A model generated the notes under the pieces. The model was not told the origin of the DNA. It made no database searches and saw nothing but the letters and a program-made list of their open reading frames with translations. Shown in pieces: positions 10,564-22,003 of a stretch of 64,000 bases of DNA (the first letter of the stretch is position 1; every line of letters begins with the position of its first letter). The translations under genes were made by a program, and so were the position numbers. The stretch comes from Schizophyllum amplum (lineage: Eukaryota; Basidiomycota; Agaricomycetes; Agaricales; Schizophyllaceae), in assembly GCA_007026445.1 (NCBI GenBank), contig VDMD01000001.1, positions 992,001-1,056,000 of the forward strand, read 5' to 3'.

Positions 10564-12625
10564 TTACAACGCACAACCTACCCCCAAGCTCTCCGTCCAC
10601 TGTTTCCACAGCGCCGTCCGCGCTTGCTCCCTCCCCAACATGCACGCGAACTGGACCACCCGCCACACATCCTGAAAGTTGCTTGCCAGCCCAAGGCTGA
10701 TGCGCACCACGCCCAGCTCGCGGCCCATGGTCTTCTCGAAGTCCTTCAGCATGACGCCAGCCTGCAGCCGCCCCATCGCCTCGGTGATACCCAAGAGCGC
10801 GGCGGCGCCCCCGGGGTTGCACATACACCCCGTGCGTAGTGAAATCGAGTTCCGTGAGGCAGCGTAGTCAACGAAGGACAGTGGCATGATCTCGCCCGCG
10901 GGCTATGACGAAGGTCACGTACAATTGAGGGCGAGGGGAAGATGTACGCACCATAAGGAAGACGAGAGAGATCGTTGATCCCGCGTCGGATTGGTCGCCC
11001 ACAGAGCGCAGTCGGCGAGCAGATGTTTTGGACAGGATGCGCACGACGGGGAGGCCGTTCACGTCGTGTCGAACCTTGAGAAGCGCAGCAGAGAGATAGC
11101 ACATCAAGCACGAGAGGCGCAGAGGGATGAAGGGCAGGTACGCAGAGAGAAATCGGAGGCCATCGGTAACGGCCGGCAGCGAGAGGTAGTTGATCGTCCC
11201 GTCCTGCTCGCTAAGCGTCAGAAAGTGCACAAAGCAAAGGAGCAGAGCCAACACCTCAAAGCGCTCGTGAAGGTCCTTCGACATAGTCACCTGAGACCCA
11301 GGAACCTGCACGACGCTGACAGTGCCGCCAGAGAACCAAGGTCGCCTGAGCTGCGCCAGAAAAGATGTCTTGACCACGAGAGCGCCGACGCCAGTCGGGA
11401 AGCCGAACATTTTATAAAATGAGATCGCCATAGCGTCCACAGGGTGTTCCGCGAGCGAGAAAGATGAAGACGGTACCAGAGCCGCTGCGTCCAGAAGAGT
11501 GTGATATCCGAGAGAGGCGGCGTAGTTGAGAATCGAAAGAGAGTGTTTGTAATTAGAGATGTTAGATTGGCCGGTGAAGCCCAAAAGATGGGGAGGGTGA
11601 GGCTGTTTTCTATCGTGAGGCCGGGGTACCGTTTGTAGGAGGATGCTCTGGAATCATATTCAGTAACTTGCACATCAACTTAAGCGGAACATAGGTACCT
11701 TTGCCTCCGCATCGATTAACCCACCGCGAGGTGTCGAAGGAATGTAAACCACTTTTGCACCACATCTCGTAGCGTATTCGCGAATGCCGTTCACACTATT
11801 GTGAGAGTCGGCGGCGAGAACGTAGTGGCTGCCTTCCGTGAATGGGTAAGACTCCCCCACAAGTTTCAGAGCAGCAGAAGCATTGGCGGTAAAGACGACG
11901 GTGTAGCCCGGCGGTGCCTTGAAGAAGGAAAGCACAGCTTGTCGAGCTTCAGTAGCACACCGGAGAGAAAGCCTCGAGCTGAAGAGTGTGGATCGGCCTT
12001 CTATGAGCTTTCCACCGACCCGACAGCAGACCACTCACGGATTGCTCGCCGAGTGAGTATTGCCCATGATGGCGTGACTCAAGAAGTCAGTGTGAAGGTG
12101 AAGCAGGCTCTCGGGGTACAGGGCGCCGCCCATGTAGTCGACGTAAGTTTCGCCAGCATTGTCCAGTCGTTGGAAGTCAGATCGGCGGAGAGCGTCAAGG
12201 ATCCAAGTCAATCTGTATTCTGATTGACCGTCAGCATCACATACCAAGGGTGCTCAAGCGGACTACGCACCAGGGAAATCCGCCAAGAACGTCTGATAGT
12301 CTTTCACGCATCCTTGGATCGAGATGTTTTGCAGAGCCGAGTGGTATATCGCAGGAGGCAAAGAAGGAGGCAAAGAGGCCGGAGTTCGCAGAACCGGCAG
12401 AAGAGGCGCCGAGCGTTTGTGTGAGAGGCCGACCTGAGAGCGCTTCTTGGACAAGCAGTGGCAGTGGTCATCCGCTGATGACACCGGTCTGTCGTCGAGC
12501 GTAGCCTTTTCGTGGTCTATAGTCGTAAGCGAGTCGAAAGAGTGACATCCCAGGTTGATGCGCGATATAAGATTGGCCTGGGTATGGGTTTGGGGGTTCC
12601 GCTTGTGCGAGTGAGAGTTGCCCAT
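10564..12625 (-). CDS. Molybdenum-cofactor-sulfurase-like class V aminotransferase, 599 aa
   Basis: Exons are 10564-10902, 10952-11203, 11255-11647, 11699-11978, 12039-12219 and 12271-12625. It is a PLP fold-type I, NifS-like protein. Visible marks are YVDYMGGALYPESL near the start of the domain, FTANASAALKLVGE (PLP phosphate region), SHNSVNGIREYA, the Schiff-base lysine in ISFYKMFGFPTG, FEDGTINYLSLPAV, and the persulfide-cysteine region RTGCMCNPGG. This matches the N-terminal desulfurase half of HxB/ABA3-type MoCo sulfurases, which activate xanthine dehydrogenase and aldehyde oxidase. The protein ends about 90 residues after the cysteine motif, so no MOSC domain is present. Residues 1-115 are a His/Ser-rich extension. 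Real substrate pathway is inferred. Confidence 0.82.
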
Positions 12626-13116
12626 GCTGAGAGACTGAGGAGGAGGATATCCAAGAGATTTAAAGCTAAGAAACTATCGGCGAGAAAGGAATCAGTAGCG
12701 CATTTTCGAGGTGACCGCGGAAGACAAGACTAGCTGAACACGATCTCGGAGGCGCCTTGACACGTGACGTGAGACCATGTCACACACTCGAAGTTGAACT
12801 TCGCGCAGAGTACAACCTTGCGCCGTGTCCTGTGTGTTCCCTCGGAGGGGATGTATAGGATTACGTGTATATAAGTACAGCAAGGGACATACACTCCACT
12901 TGTCATAGATGAGATAGCACGACTGCCGCGCCTAGTCAGTTGTGTCCCGGTCGAAAAGCCCAATAGTATCACACGAGAAGAAAGCGAGGGAGAGCAGTCC
13001 AGATGTCTAGATGGATAGGTACATTGAGAAGCCGAGGATAGAAAAGTTGAAGAGATCGAGAAGCAGTGAAGAGACGGAGAAGCAAGATGGAGAAGCAGCG
13101 CACATGGAACGCCCAC
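12626..13116. other. Intergenic, no gene seen
   Basis: About 490 bp between two minus-strand genes: upstream sequence of the sulfurase-like gene and 3' flank of noxR. It contains CACGTGACGTGAG near 12761, an E-box-like CACGTG. Nothing else recognised. Confidence 0.4.
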
Positions 13117-15060
13117 TCAAGCATCAGTACACCATATCTCGAGCTTCCCCTCGGGCTTGCCCTTCGCGCTCTCCCGCGCGGTCTCTATGGCGAGGTCATA
13201 GTCGCTGTCGTCCTGCAGCGTGACCTTCGAGCCGTCCTCGTCCTTGAACTTCAGCCGCATGGTGTTGACTGACTGACCGAACTTGGACGTCACCCGGTCC
13301 ATGAACTCCTCGAAGGGCATAGCGGGTTCGATTGCCATCCCGCGCACGTCGCTGCCGTAGTACAGCTGCATATACCTCGTCAGTCTCGCGCCCGAGAAGA
13401 ACGACACGAACGTAACGTACCTTCACGCGGATCTTGACGAGCTCGAAGGGCCCGTCCTCGTACTCACCGCCGCTCCCATAACCTTCCTCTTCCTCAAAGC
13501 CGTCGTACGCGCTTGTCATCCGCGTACTCGGTGCGCGCGCAACGGTGCGTCGGGTGGTCCGCCGCCGCACGGAAGCACCGCCAAACGAGCTCGGGGCGTA
13601 GTTGCTACGGGGCGCAGATCGTGTCGCAGGCGGATAGCCGGGAGCCGCGTTCGTGCGTGCCCATGCTGCAACACGTTCAGGGCCTGTTGGTGGGCTTTGT
13701 GCCCGGCTCGGGGTGGGGTCGGTGTACGCGTCGAGGTAGCCGTCGTAGATGTCCTCCGTCGCGACAGTCTGGCGGGCCGTAGGAGACACTAGCACAACCG
13801 TCAGCCTAGGAGGAAATAAAATTAGAGCATCGCTCTCACCCTTTGTCGGCGGTAGCGGCGGGGGAGGGCCCCCTTGTGAACGACTTGTGGGAGAATCTGC
13901 CTTCCTGATGCTGAGACCGCGGACGGGCATGGGGCCGGGCCCTTGCCCAGGTCCACCGATCGCCGCATTGGGCGAGGGTCTCGCAACGTTGAGCATCGTG
14001 TTAGCGCGGGTCAACGGAGGGGCAGGGGTGGCGGGGTTCCTCGGGACGACGACCTCCGTCGCCGTACGGGTGAGCGCGCGGTTGGCCTCGAATTCGGGGT
14101 TGACGGGGGCGGGGACAGTCGCGTTGCGGCCGAGGTTGACGGGTTCCTCGCGGTTGATGAATATGCCGCCTGGGGAGACGCCCTTCTTCAAGCGGTAGGC
14201 GCCCGTGAACTCCGTCGTGATATCGTTGGCGTCACTGGCAGCGACGAGTCTCTACAGAAGGTTGAGTGGGATGTCACCAAACTACAAGTGTGATGCTGAC
14301 CGCCTTGCCCATGTAATCCTTCGTCGCCGCATTCTTCAGCTTTTTCTCTGACGGCCGATAGAGCACGCCGACGGGCTGGTAGAAGATGACGGGATCAGTA
14401 ACCCGTGTCATGGTGCGGGTAGAGAGAACGCACGATACTGAATACAGTGTATCCCTGGCCCTGATCCGCTATCGCGTCGTCGATGACATTGTGTTCGTCA
14501 GTGGCCTTGTCCTTCCTCGCGTCTTGCATGATGGCCAGCCCTTCCTGGACCCTTCCCATATATATCATTGAGAGCCCCTTGTTGAAGAGCACCTCCGCTG
14601 AGTAGAGCTTGAATTTCAGACCGAGCTGTTCATAATTGCTGCAAACCCGGTCAGCACAAGTCGTGTGCACCTGCGAACCGGCACGCACATATCTTGGTTG
14701 TCCCTCAGGCGGAGAAAGGCCTCCTCGAAGTCGGTATAGGCAAGATCATATCGATTCATCAGGAAGTTGGATACACCGCACTGGAAATAGCTGCAGGGCG
14801 GGATGTCAGCACACCGCGCTTCGGACAATGAACACGATCACGCACGCAACAGCCAGGTACTTATCCAGGCTCGTCGCTTCGATAAAGTGCTGGACCGCGG
14901 CTTCGTGCTCGCCGAGCGTCGCGTATATGAGACCGATGTTCGTCAGGATCTTGGACGAGTCTGCGATCCGGCCGAAGAGCTCGAGGGACTGCTCAAAGTC
15001 CTCCTTGTCATACGCGGCCAGCGCCGCGGCCCAGGTTTCCAGTTCTGCCTTCAGTGACAT
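13117..15060 (-). CDS. noxR: NADPH oxidase regulator NoxR (p67phox-like), 541 aa
   Basis: Exons are 13117-13365, 13421-13788, 13840-14251, 14301-14375, 14434-14638, 14689-14790 and 14846-15060. The N-terminus has tandem TPR repeats (TNIGLIYATLGEHEAA, QCGVSNFLMNRYDLAYTDFE, NYEQLGLKFKLYSAEVLFNK), the Rac-binding platform of p67phox. The activation region VGVLYRPSEKKLKNA follows, then a long Pro-rich disordered stretch with a PPPPLPPTK motif. A C-terminal PB1 domain begins VKIRVKLYYGSDVRGMAI and includes DEDGSKVTLQDDSDYD. No SH3 domain is present, as usual for fungal NoxR. It activates NoxA/NoxB at the plasma membrane together with Rac and, through PB1, scaffold partners. The 51-nt fifth intron (13789-13839) is stopless and in frame, so its retention would add 17 residues. 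Confidence 0.93.
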
Positions 15061-17078
15061 CGCGCGGGGCGTGGACTACGGGGGTTGGGAAATATCGGTC
15101 GGTTAGGCGCGGGTGGATTATAAGGTATGGCGAGCCGGTCGCAGGTTGTCAAGAGATAAAAATGATTAGTCCGAGGGAAGAAAGAAGATGTAACAAAGTT
15201 CAGACCAGCTGGGGAGAAACCGAAGAAAGAGTGGGAGAGAGGGGAAGAGTGGAAGAGGCCGCTCGTTGTGGTGGGAGGAGACGGCGAAGCGGGCACTTTG
15301 GGTTGTGGAGTGATATCAGCAACCGTTGTCGTCAAGGGCGTCGTCGTCGTCGACTCGTCGATGTGCGAACAGCTCAGGTACGCATCCATTAATATTATCC
15401 CGGATTCCACTCCCTTGGGTCGTCAACGCCCCGGACGTCCCCGGAGGCAGTGGGCGTGTCCAAAAAGCGCATTCTCTCTTGTCTTCCCACTCTCATCTGT
15501 ACAAAGCAATGTCCAGATACGGCATACTCCTGTGCCTCACTCTCCTTACTAGACCTTGCGCGCTCTCCCCCTCTCTTGCTCTCCTCAAAACTAACTCAGA
15601 ACTCGCTTACTTCGCCCCAAGGCTCTGGCTGGGCCCTGGCATCTATGCTCGGCAATCATCGTACCAAGGTTCTGCTGAGCCCGCCGCGATACAAACTTCA
15701 TCTTCAGCTGCACACTGCTGCACTTGGCGGGCCTGGCCACCAGCCAGACCGTCCCAGGGCCGCCCTCCGCAATTCTAGACTGCAGTCAAGTGAATCGTTG
15801 CTTTGTCTTCTCGCACCCAGCAAAACGGAACGCTCACAGCACTTGAAGCGGCTCGTCTCCGATGATGATGGCATTGCCTAACTCGTCTCTTCACAGCCTC
15901 CAGCCAGGACTTTTACATAAGTAAGTATCACTTTGTGACTGTCTGAGTCTCTTCGAGAGTCGAACCAATCACGTGATCTTCTCATGCACTCGCCTTGTTG
16001 TACTTACTTTGCCCTATCGATGGGCGCAGGCAAGGCGGTCCTTATGGGAGAGATGCGCTACAGGTATACACGCACTACTCAACAATAGCCGTGTTGACAG
16101 CCACGACGGAAGACCTCGCAGTACAGGAGACACTGCCCAGCCTCATCTGATGCACGCCTGATTTCGGACTGATGAAAGCGATATCGACAGCACCGCGAGG
16201 TGTCAACAGTGGCGCTGCAACACTCGCCCGGACAGAGAAGTTTGTTGGAAGACGTGAGCACATCTGCTATGCAAGTCGTGGCAGACTTGGGGTGGCAGGT
16301 GAGTTATCGTGAGCCATTACCTAACCCTCCGACTATATAGGCCTTTACGGGGAGCCGGGAAGCAGGACAGCAGCATGAGGCCAACCAAGACTATCTACTT
16401 ATTTCGGGACCTCTCGAGTCTCTTGTCCAGGTCAGCGAGTGCGCGTGGAGCACTCTTCGATTCATCCAAGATGGCAAAGAATGTCATCGCGGCCAGAGCC
16501 ATATGGCGCAGTCTCCCGCTCGGATGCATAGAAAATGTATACTGTAGAGAAACTGAGATCGATATAGGAAGGCTCTGCATCTACTTACAGTGCAAGCTGC
16601 CCTGTACCGTCGCGCGACAAACTCCAACTTTTCGTGGCGCAAGGAAAACGTCACGTGACCGCACTTACTACTCTGACAAATAGAAATAAACATGTTGAAC
16701 TTGTCGCGTCTCATCCTCCTCCAGAACGTCCAATGGTCTCCGGACGCCTCCTCCAAGCTCCGATCGTCCGTCTTGACTTCTCTGACTCCCGTGAATATCG
16801 ACAGGCTGCCGTTGGCCGCACCTCGCATGCCGCATGTGCCGCGGGAAAGTGATGGCGCCGACGGCTTTACCCCGCTTTTTTCATATTAGGTTCTGTGCAA
16901 GTCGTCCCCGACCGTCACCTCCGCTGCTCGGTGCCATCCAGCCTTCACTGCGCTGCGCTCGCTTCGTCACAGCTATCCCTCGAGGCGATAGTGCGCGAAG
17001 CAATGCCCGGCGCGTGCCCCGCTTCTCTCTGATCTTCTTCGTACGTTCCCAAGGTTGTATTAGCTGGCGTGATCTAGT
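15061..17078. other. 2-kb gene-poor region
   Basis: Upstream of noxR (minus) and of the 7-TM gene (plus). No spliceable gene was found on either strand. Two palindromic E-box sites stand out: ATCACGTGAT next to a CCAAT at about 15965, and GTCACGTGAC at about 16650. A 65-codon open frame at 16692-16889 (+) starts 40 bp after the second site. Its N-terminus (LSRLILLQNVQ) could be a mitochondrial presequence, but nothing else supports it as a gene. Confidence 0.45.
16692..16889 (+). CDS. Possible 65-aa small protein
   Basis: A short open frame begins at ATG 16692 in a good fungal context (ATAAACATG). It follows an E-box palindrome (GTCACGTGAC, about 16648-16657). The first ~20 residues are amphipathic with Arg/Ser and no acidic residues, as in mitochondrial targeting peptides. 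There is no intron, no recognisable family and no conserved motif. Equally it may be chance. Confidence 0.2.
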   Translation: MLNLSRLILLQNVQWSPDASSKLRSSVLTSLTPVNIDRLPLAAPRMPHVPRESDGADGFTPLFSY

Positions 17079-17086
17079 ATAAAAGC
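17079..17086 (+). promoter_or_regulatory. TATA box of the 7-TM gene
   Basis: TATAAAAG lies 64 bp upstream of the ATG at 17143, a strong match at a usual fungal distance. Confidence 0.6.
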
Positions 17087-17142
17087 ACGCTGATGCATCT
17101 TGCAGTCGCCGCCCGGACCCCCTTCTTCATCGCGGGCGCACC

Positions 17143-18398
17143 ATGTCCGGCACCCTGCACGACCCAAGTAGTTGGAGGCCGAAGGAGGACGCGCTCACCC
17201 TGTTCTCGGAGCGTGCATGGCTCCAGGGCGCGTTTCTGGCGACGGTCGCGTACGGCATGCAGGTGGTGCTGTTCGCGAGCGCGGCCTACCTCCTCTACAA
17301 GCGCAAGAACGACATACGAAATGTCGCGCTGCTCGTCTACATCTGCGTCATCTTCGGCCTCGGCACTCTGTACATGGGCGGCCTCTTGAAGTTCACCCAG
17401 CTGTGCTTCATCGACCAGCGCGAGTACCCGGGTGGCCCCAGCGCGTACGAGGATGACATGTTCTCGATCCCTGTCGATATGCTCGCCAATGTCACCCTCG
17501 TCATCTGCAACTGGTTGTGCGATATCATCAACGTGCGTGTGCCCGCGGCCCATCCCCTCGCGCCGACTCACTCCCTCCCAGGTCTGGCGCTGCTTCGTCA
17601 TCTACAACGGCTCGCAATACCCTGTGTGGATATTCCTGACCATCCCCATTTTGATGTACATCACATCCTTCGGTGCGTATGGCCTGTTCCAATTTGCAGA
17701 CTTCCCCCTCACACTCCCCTTCAGCCCTGGGCATCCTTTGGCTTAAGCAGGTTGGCACGGTCGATCAGTCGCCATGGGACTCCTCAGGCATCAATTATAC
17801 GATCCCATACTACAGCATGTCGCTGGCCCTCAACATCCTCGTCACGCTCCTCATCGTCACCCGCCTGCTCCTCTATCGCCACCGCGTGCGCACTGCGCTT
17901 GGCGTTACACATGGCACACACTACACCTCCCTCGCGGCTATGGTCGTCGAGTCCGCTGCAATCTACTCCGTCTACTCTCTCCTCTTCCTCGTCCCCTTCG
18001 CGATGGGCCATCCGCTAGCGCAGCTGTTTCTCCAGGGCTTGTCCCCGGTTCAGGTGAGTACTTTGCTTGCCACCTGTAGGTTGACGCTCATAGCCATCCT
18101 TCAGAACGTCACGACCTTCCTCATCATCTTCCGCGTCGCCTCAGGCAAAGGTTGGGACAACCACCGGGCCTCGCAGATGCTCACGCAGACCCACCCTCAC
18201 ACGGGCAAGCGCTCAGATAACACAGCGATCCGATTCGGGCCCGCGCAGATAGGCTTGACGACTACGGCGATGACGGAGACTGAGATGGAGACACCGGCGG
18301 AGGAGACGAAGGAGCGCACGACCATCGAGCTGAACCCGCTGCACGTCGCCTCGGCTTCGCGCTCCTCGTCGTACAAGGGCACCCCCAACGCGGTGTAG
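17143..18398 (+). CDS. Seven-transmembrane orphan protein, 367 aa
   Basis: Exons are 17143-17532, 17582-17672, 17725-18053 and 18105-18398. Seven hydrophobic helices can be drawn, among them AFLATVAYGMQVVLFAS, NVALLVYICVIFGLG, IFLTIPILMYITSF, LALNILVTLLIVTRLLLY and ESAAIYSVYSLLFLVPF. A Ser/Thr/Glu-rich cytosolic tail of about 80 residues follows. The organisation (Trp and Pro in helix 4, an LLYRHR turn after helix 5) is that of a large basidiomycete-specific membrane-protein family of unknown function, sometimes compared to GPCRs. No ligand or G-protein motif can be claimed. A clear TATA box precedes it, and it converges with the permease gene. Confidence 0.8.
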
Positions 18399-18974
18399 CC
18401 GGAGTGTCGCCGCCCCAAGCGGGCGTGGCGCCAAGCGCGCCATGCATGTGTGCACCTATCTTCGAATTCCTGTCGTCTGTTCCGCTCTGTTCGCTGGTCC
18501 CACGGCGGCGAGGCGGGCTATCTGTACGACCGGACGGCAGCATGTGCACCCAGCCCACTGTCTCGCGGATGCGCTACTGTAAATTATCCCGTATGACCCG
18601 CCCGTCGCCGCGCTATTCCCATCCTACATCGCGGCGTTCGTATTCTCGTGTACATCATCTGCAGCTGTGTCGACCTTGCTATCGCGTTGTAATAGTATCC
18701 ATCGAAGTGTACGGATTTAAGATACCTGTGTATAATCCATGCTGTCTAGTCGTGACCGTGGGCATGCGACTTAAGGTTGGGGACCGGGACGTAGAGCTCT
18801 CCGTTGATGAACAGATCGCGAACGTGACCGGCTGTATAACGAAAGCGTTGGCATGAAGGATGAGGCGTACCTCGAGTACGACAACATCTCACGATCAGGA
18901 CGGACGGACTCCCAGGCAGAGCGAGGATGATAAAATTACACAGGAAGCAGTACGCGCAGTGGCTTACACCATGG
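18399..18974. other. Convergent intergenic region
   Basis: About 575 bp between the stop of the 7-TM gene and that of the permease. Open frames here are arginine-rich shadows. Expected to be 3' UTRs; nothing else recognised. Confidence 0.5.
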
Positions 18975-21355
18975 CTACCGTGAAGAGACGTCCGCCTCCA
19001 TCTCGCCCTTCTTCTCCGCGTCGTCATGCTCCTGGATCATCGGACCGTGCCGCTCCACGGTAGCCACCGGACCCGTGAACCAGTGCGCGCCACCGTATAC
19101 CGGCAGGTAGTAGTATCCGAGTGAGAGGAGGAGGACGCCGCCCACGACGACAAGGGTATAGTTCATGTTTGATGAGTCGGGGGCGGGGTCGGCGGGGAAG
19201 AGGAAGACGACAATCATGAAGGTCATGTAAGACGATGCGATGGTGGTGATGGGCAGGCTCTGAAACGATAGCCAGTCAGCACGGCAGAAACCACGAAATG
19301 CAGGCTTTAGGCGAAAACTCCAGTACCGCACAAAACAGTCCGCATCGCATACAATATCCTCGCCGCATAAATTCTCTGACCAGTGACCACATCCGTCCCA
19401 CTCACCAATTTCCCCAAATAAAACGGCCCTGGCACAAATTCCGTGCCACCCACCCACCGAGCGACCATGGGCACTGTGAAGCCGATATACTGGCACACCA
19501 CGCTCATCGTGAAGACCGCCGTAATGGCTACGGCGCCCGCAAACGAGATGAGGCCAAGCAGCAGCGCGCCGAACGCGACAAAGCACACCGCGTTTACCGG
19601 TGTCTTCGTGCGCGGGTTCATTTTGTATAGCAGCCCAGAGAAGGGAAGGCCGTGGTCGCGGGAGAAGGCGAATATTTGCCGCGAGCCGGCGATGAGCTGG
19701 GTGGGGAGGAATTTTAGCGGCAGGGTCGGGTTTTGGGTGTATAGGTCAGGATACAGGAGATGGGAGAGAGTTCAGAGATATTTAGTGAGGGGGAAAGGGA
19801 CGCACGTAGTCCATTCCGGTCATGAACAAGGTGATGATCATGAACGCCCATATAGCAAGGGTACCGTTTTTGCCGACGCTATTGAAGAATATCTGCAACA
19901 ACCTAGCTTAGCTACATATGGTTCAGGGAGAATGCATCTGCTTACCGTAGCCATTGGCTGACCAATCGGGTTGCCAACGACTGCTTCCAGGTCCTGGCCA
20001 ATGTGGAAAGCCAGAACGATGTTTACAACTAGAAAAGAGTCATCAGCGCTTGCACGACACATACACGAGGGCAAGGACACATACTCCAACCCAGCGTAGA
20101 GGCCAGAACAACAGTGGACATGATCGCGAAGGGAACGGCGCGCGGAGCGTTCTGCGCCTCTTCGCTGATGTGCACGCTCGTGTCAAAGCCAGCTGTTCTC
20201 AAGATGAGCCCGAGCTCGACCGGTGAAACACGCAGCAGGACGTACCAACTGTCCAAGCCGGCGCGAGGAAGCTCAGAATAAACGCGAATCCGTTGGGCCA
20301 ACCGGACACTGGAAGGGAAAAATTGTAAGGACCAAAATGAAGGTCAGCTCATGCTGTCAGCTAGCGACTGACTGTTTTCCCAGTGGGTGAACGCATACTT
20401 CGCGTTATTGACGAAGCTGCTGGGCGTGGTGGCCGGGAGCGCAATGATGACCGCCAGGAAGAGCCTAGTGCGAGCGCTGTCAGCGATTCACGGGTGCAAA
20501 CGACGCCTGCGGACTGACGCGATGTTCAAGAACACGTAGAAGTACTGCAGCCGCGCGATGACCTTCGTCGCTAAGCTCGCCATAATGGCGTGCATAAGCA
20601 GTAAGGCGGCGTATACGCCGCTAACGAGCTCCCATTAGCATATGCCGCAGATCAGGAGCAGGTACCGGGCATGGCATGCGCACTAGAGCTGGGCGTTGGT
20701 AGCCACGAAGGTCATATCGGAGCTGATTGTGGCAGCGGCCATGATCTGGGTGGCGCAGCCCCAGTCGACGCTTGCCACGCCGGCTATGTATGCCGCTGTG
20801 TTGATGTCTGGTCGGGCACGCCGGCGTCAGGTTGAGCACAATAAAGGGGAGATGGCTCAGCGTACACCCGACGAGCCAGGACATGAGCTTCCGCGTGCGG
20901 GGGGAGGAGAACTTGAAGGTCCAGTAGTAGAGGCCGCCCGCGGTGGGGGCGGCTGATCCTAGTTCTGCCATGGCGAGACCGACGAATATGAGGAAGATGG
21001 AGCAGGTGAACCACTGAGAGAGGGCATATTGAGATCGCTACCGAGGGTCCGGAGGCAGCTGCTTACACCCCATATCATGGATGCTAGACCGCCGTACGGG
21101 ATGGAGTACAGCAGGACAGCGCTGGGGGAGCGACGTCGGTGTTTATTGGCAGGGCGAGTGGGGCGCGAGCACTCACGCAATGGACTGCACCACGCCGACG
21201 ATGGTAAAGGACAGGCCAAAGAGCTCGAGCTTCTTGAAGTCGCGCTTGAACTCCTGCTTGTACCCCATGCTCGCCAGGACGTCCTCATCGCGACCGCGCT
21301 CGGGCACGCTCGCGCTGCGGTCCACGGGGGACTTGTGCACACTGCTGGAGGACAT
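18975..21355 (-). CDS. Amino-acid permease, APC superfamily, 538 aa
   Basis: Twelve exons: 18975-19259, 19406-19696, 19806-19892, 19946-20028, 20085-20192, 20246-20308, 20373-20464, 20519-20620, 20684-20807, 20866-21013, 21067-21121 and 21177-21355. The spliced product has about 12 TM helices and the marks of the yeast UGA4/HNM1/BIO5-like amino acid/choline transporter family: LFGLSFTIVGVVQSIA, ELGSAAPTAGGLYYW, GYINTAAYIAGVAS, APAWTVAGFDTSVHISEEA and LIAGSRQIFAFSRDHGLP. It should import amino acids, GABA or choline-like solutes across the plasma or vacuolar membrane; the exact solute is not readable. The ATG at 21355 has a CCACCATG context. The 146-bp intron (19260-19405) is unusually long and its acceptor is the least certain. 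Confidence 0.88.
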
Positions 21356-22003
21356 GGTGGGCGGAGGCAAGATCGGAGCGCACGCCCGAATGCTTTGAAG
21401 TATGGGCCTTGTGCTAGCCGTGAGAGCGGCACCTCGGGTGGCCCTGTGGCTGACATACTTGGGATTGATTGCCAGTGCGAGATCAGTGCGAAGTTTGATC
21501 GTCGGCGGAGGATCCGACCATCAGGTGCGCGGACGCATGATACGCCCACACAAACGCCCACAGGGACGCCCAAAGCAGCTTGAATGCGGTCTGGATGTGG
21601 TAAACAGCGTCAAAAGTAGCGCGGCCGACGTTCGGATGGCCTTCCACGGCCTGGAGAATCCTCGAGGTGGCGACACCCGCCATACGTCGGTATACGCCCA
21701 CATAGCTTAACTGCGATCTCTAAATTGCAACGCACGTCCAATTCGGGCTCAAGCGCTCTATCCATCTGTTTGGAGCAACTTTGAAGAGCGCAAGGCTTCA
21801 TTGTCCGAAGTTCCACTTGAGCAAGTAGGAATTGGGGGTCGCGGTGGGAGGATGGAGGCAACGTTCAACATGGTTCGGCAAACGCCGCGGAGGCAGATTC
21901 GAGGAAAGAGGCGTGGGAAAGTGATTCTCGAGAGCGCGAAGCCGGTGGTCGGCCATCAAATCTCAGTTTACTGTGCTCATCGTCGCCGGCGACGTCGTCG
22001 AGA
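21356..22003. other. Divergent promoter region
   Basis: About 650 bp between the divergent permease and flippase starts. Open frames on both strands lack conserved peptide or splice logic. No TATA box was seen. Confidence 0.45.

Noticed and set aside
17143..18398. Calling the 7-TM orphan a G-protein-coupled receptor
   Set aside because: Only the helix count supports it; no receptor-class motif is visible.
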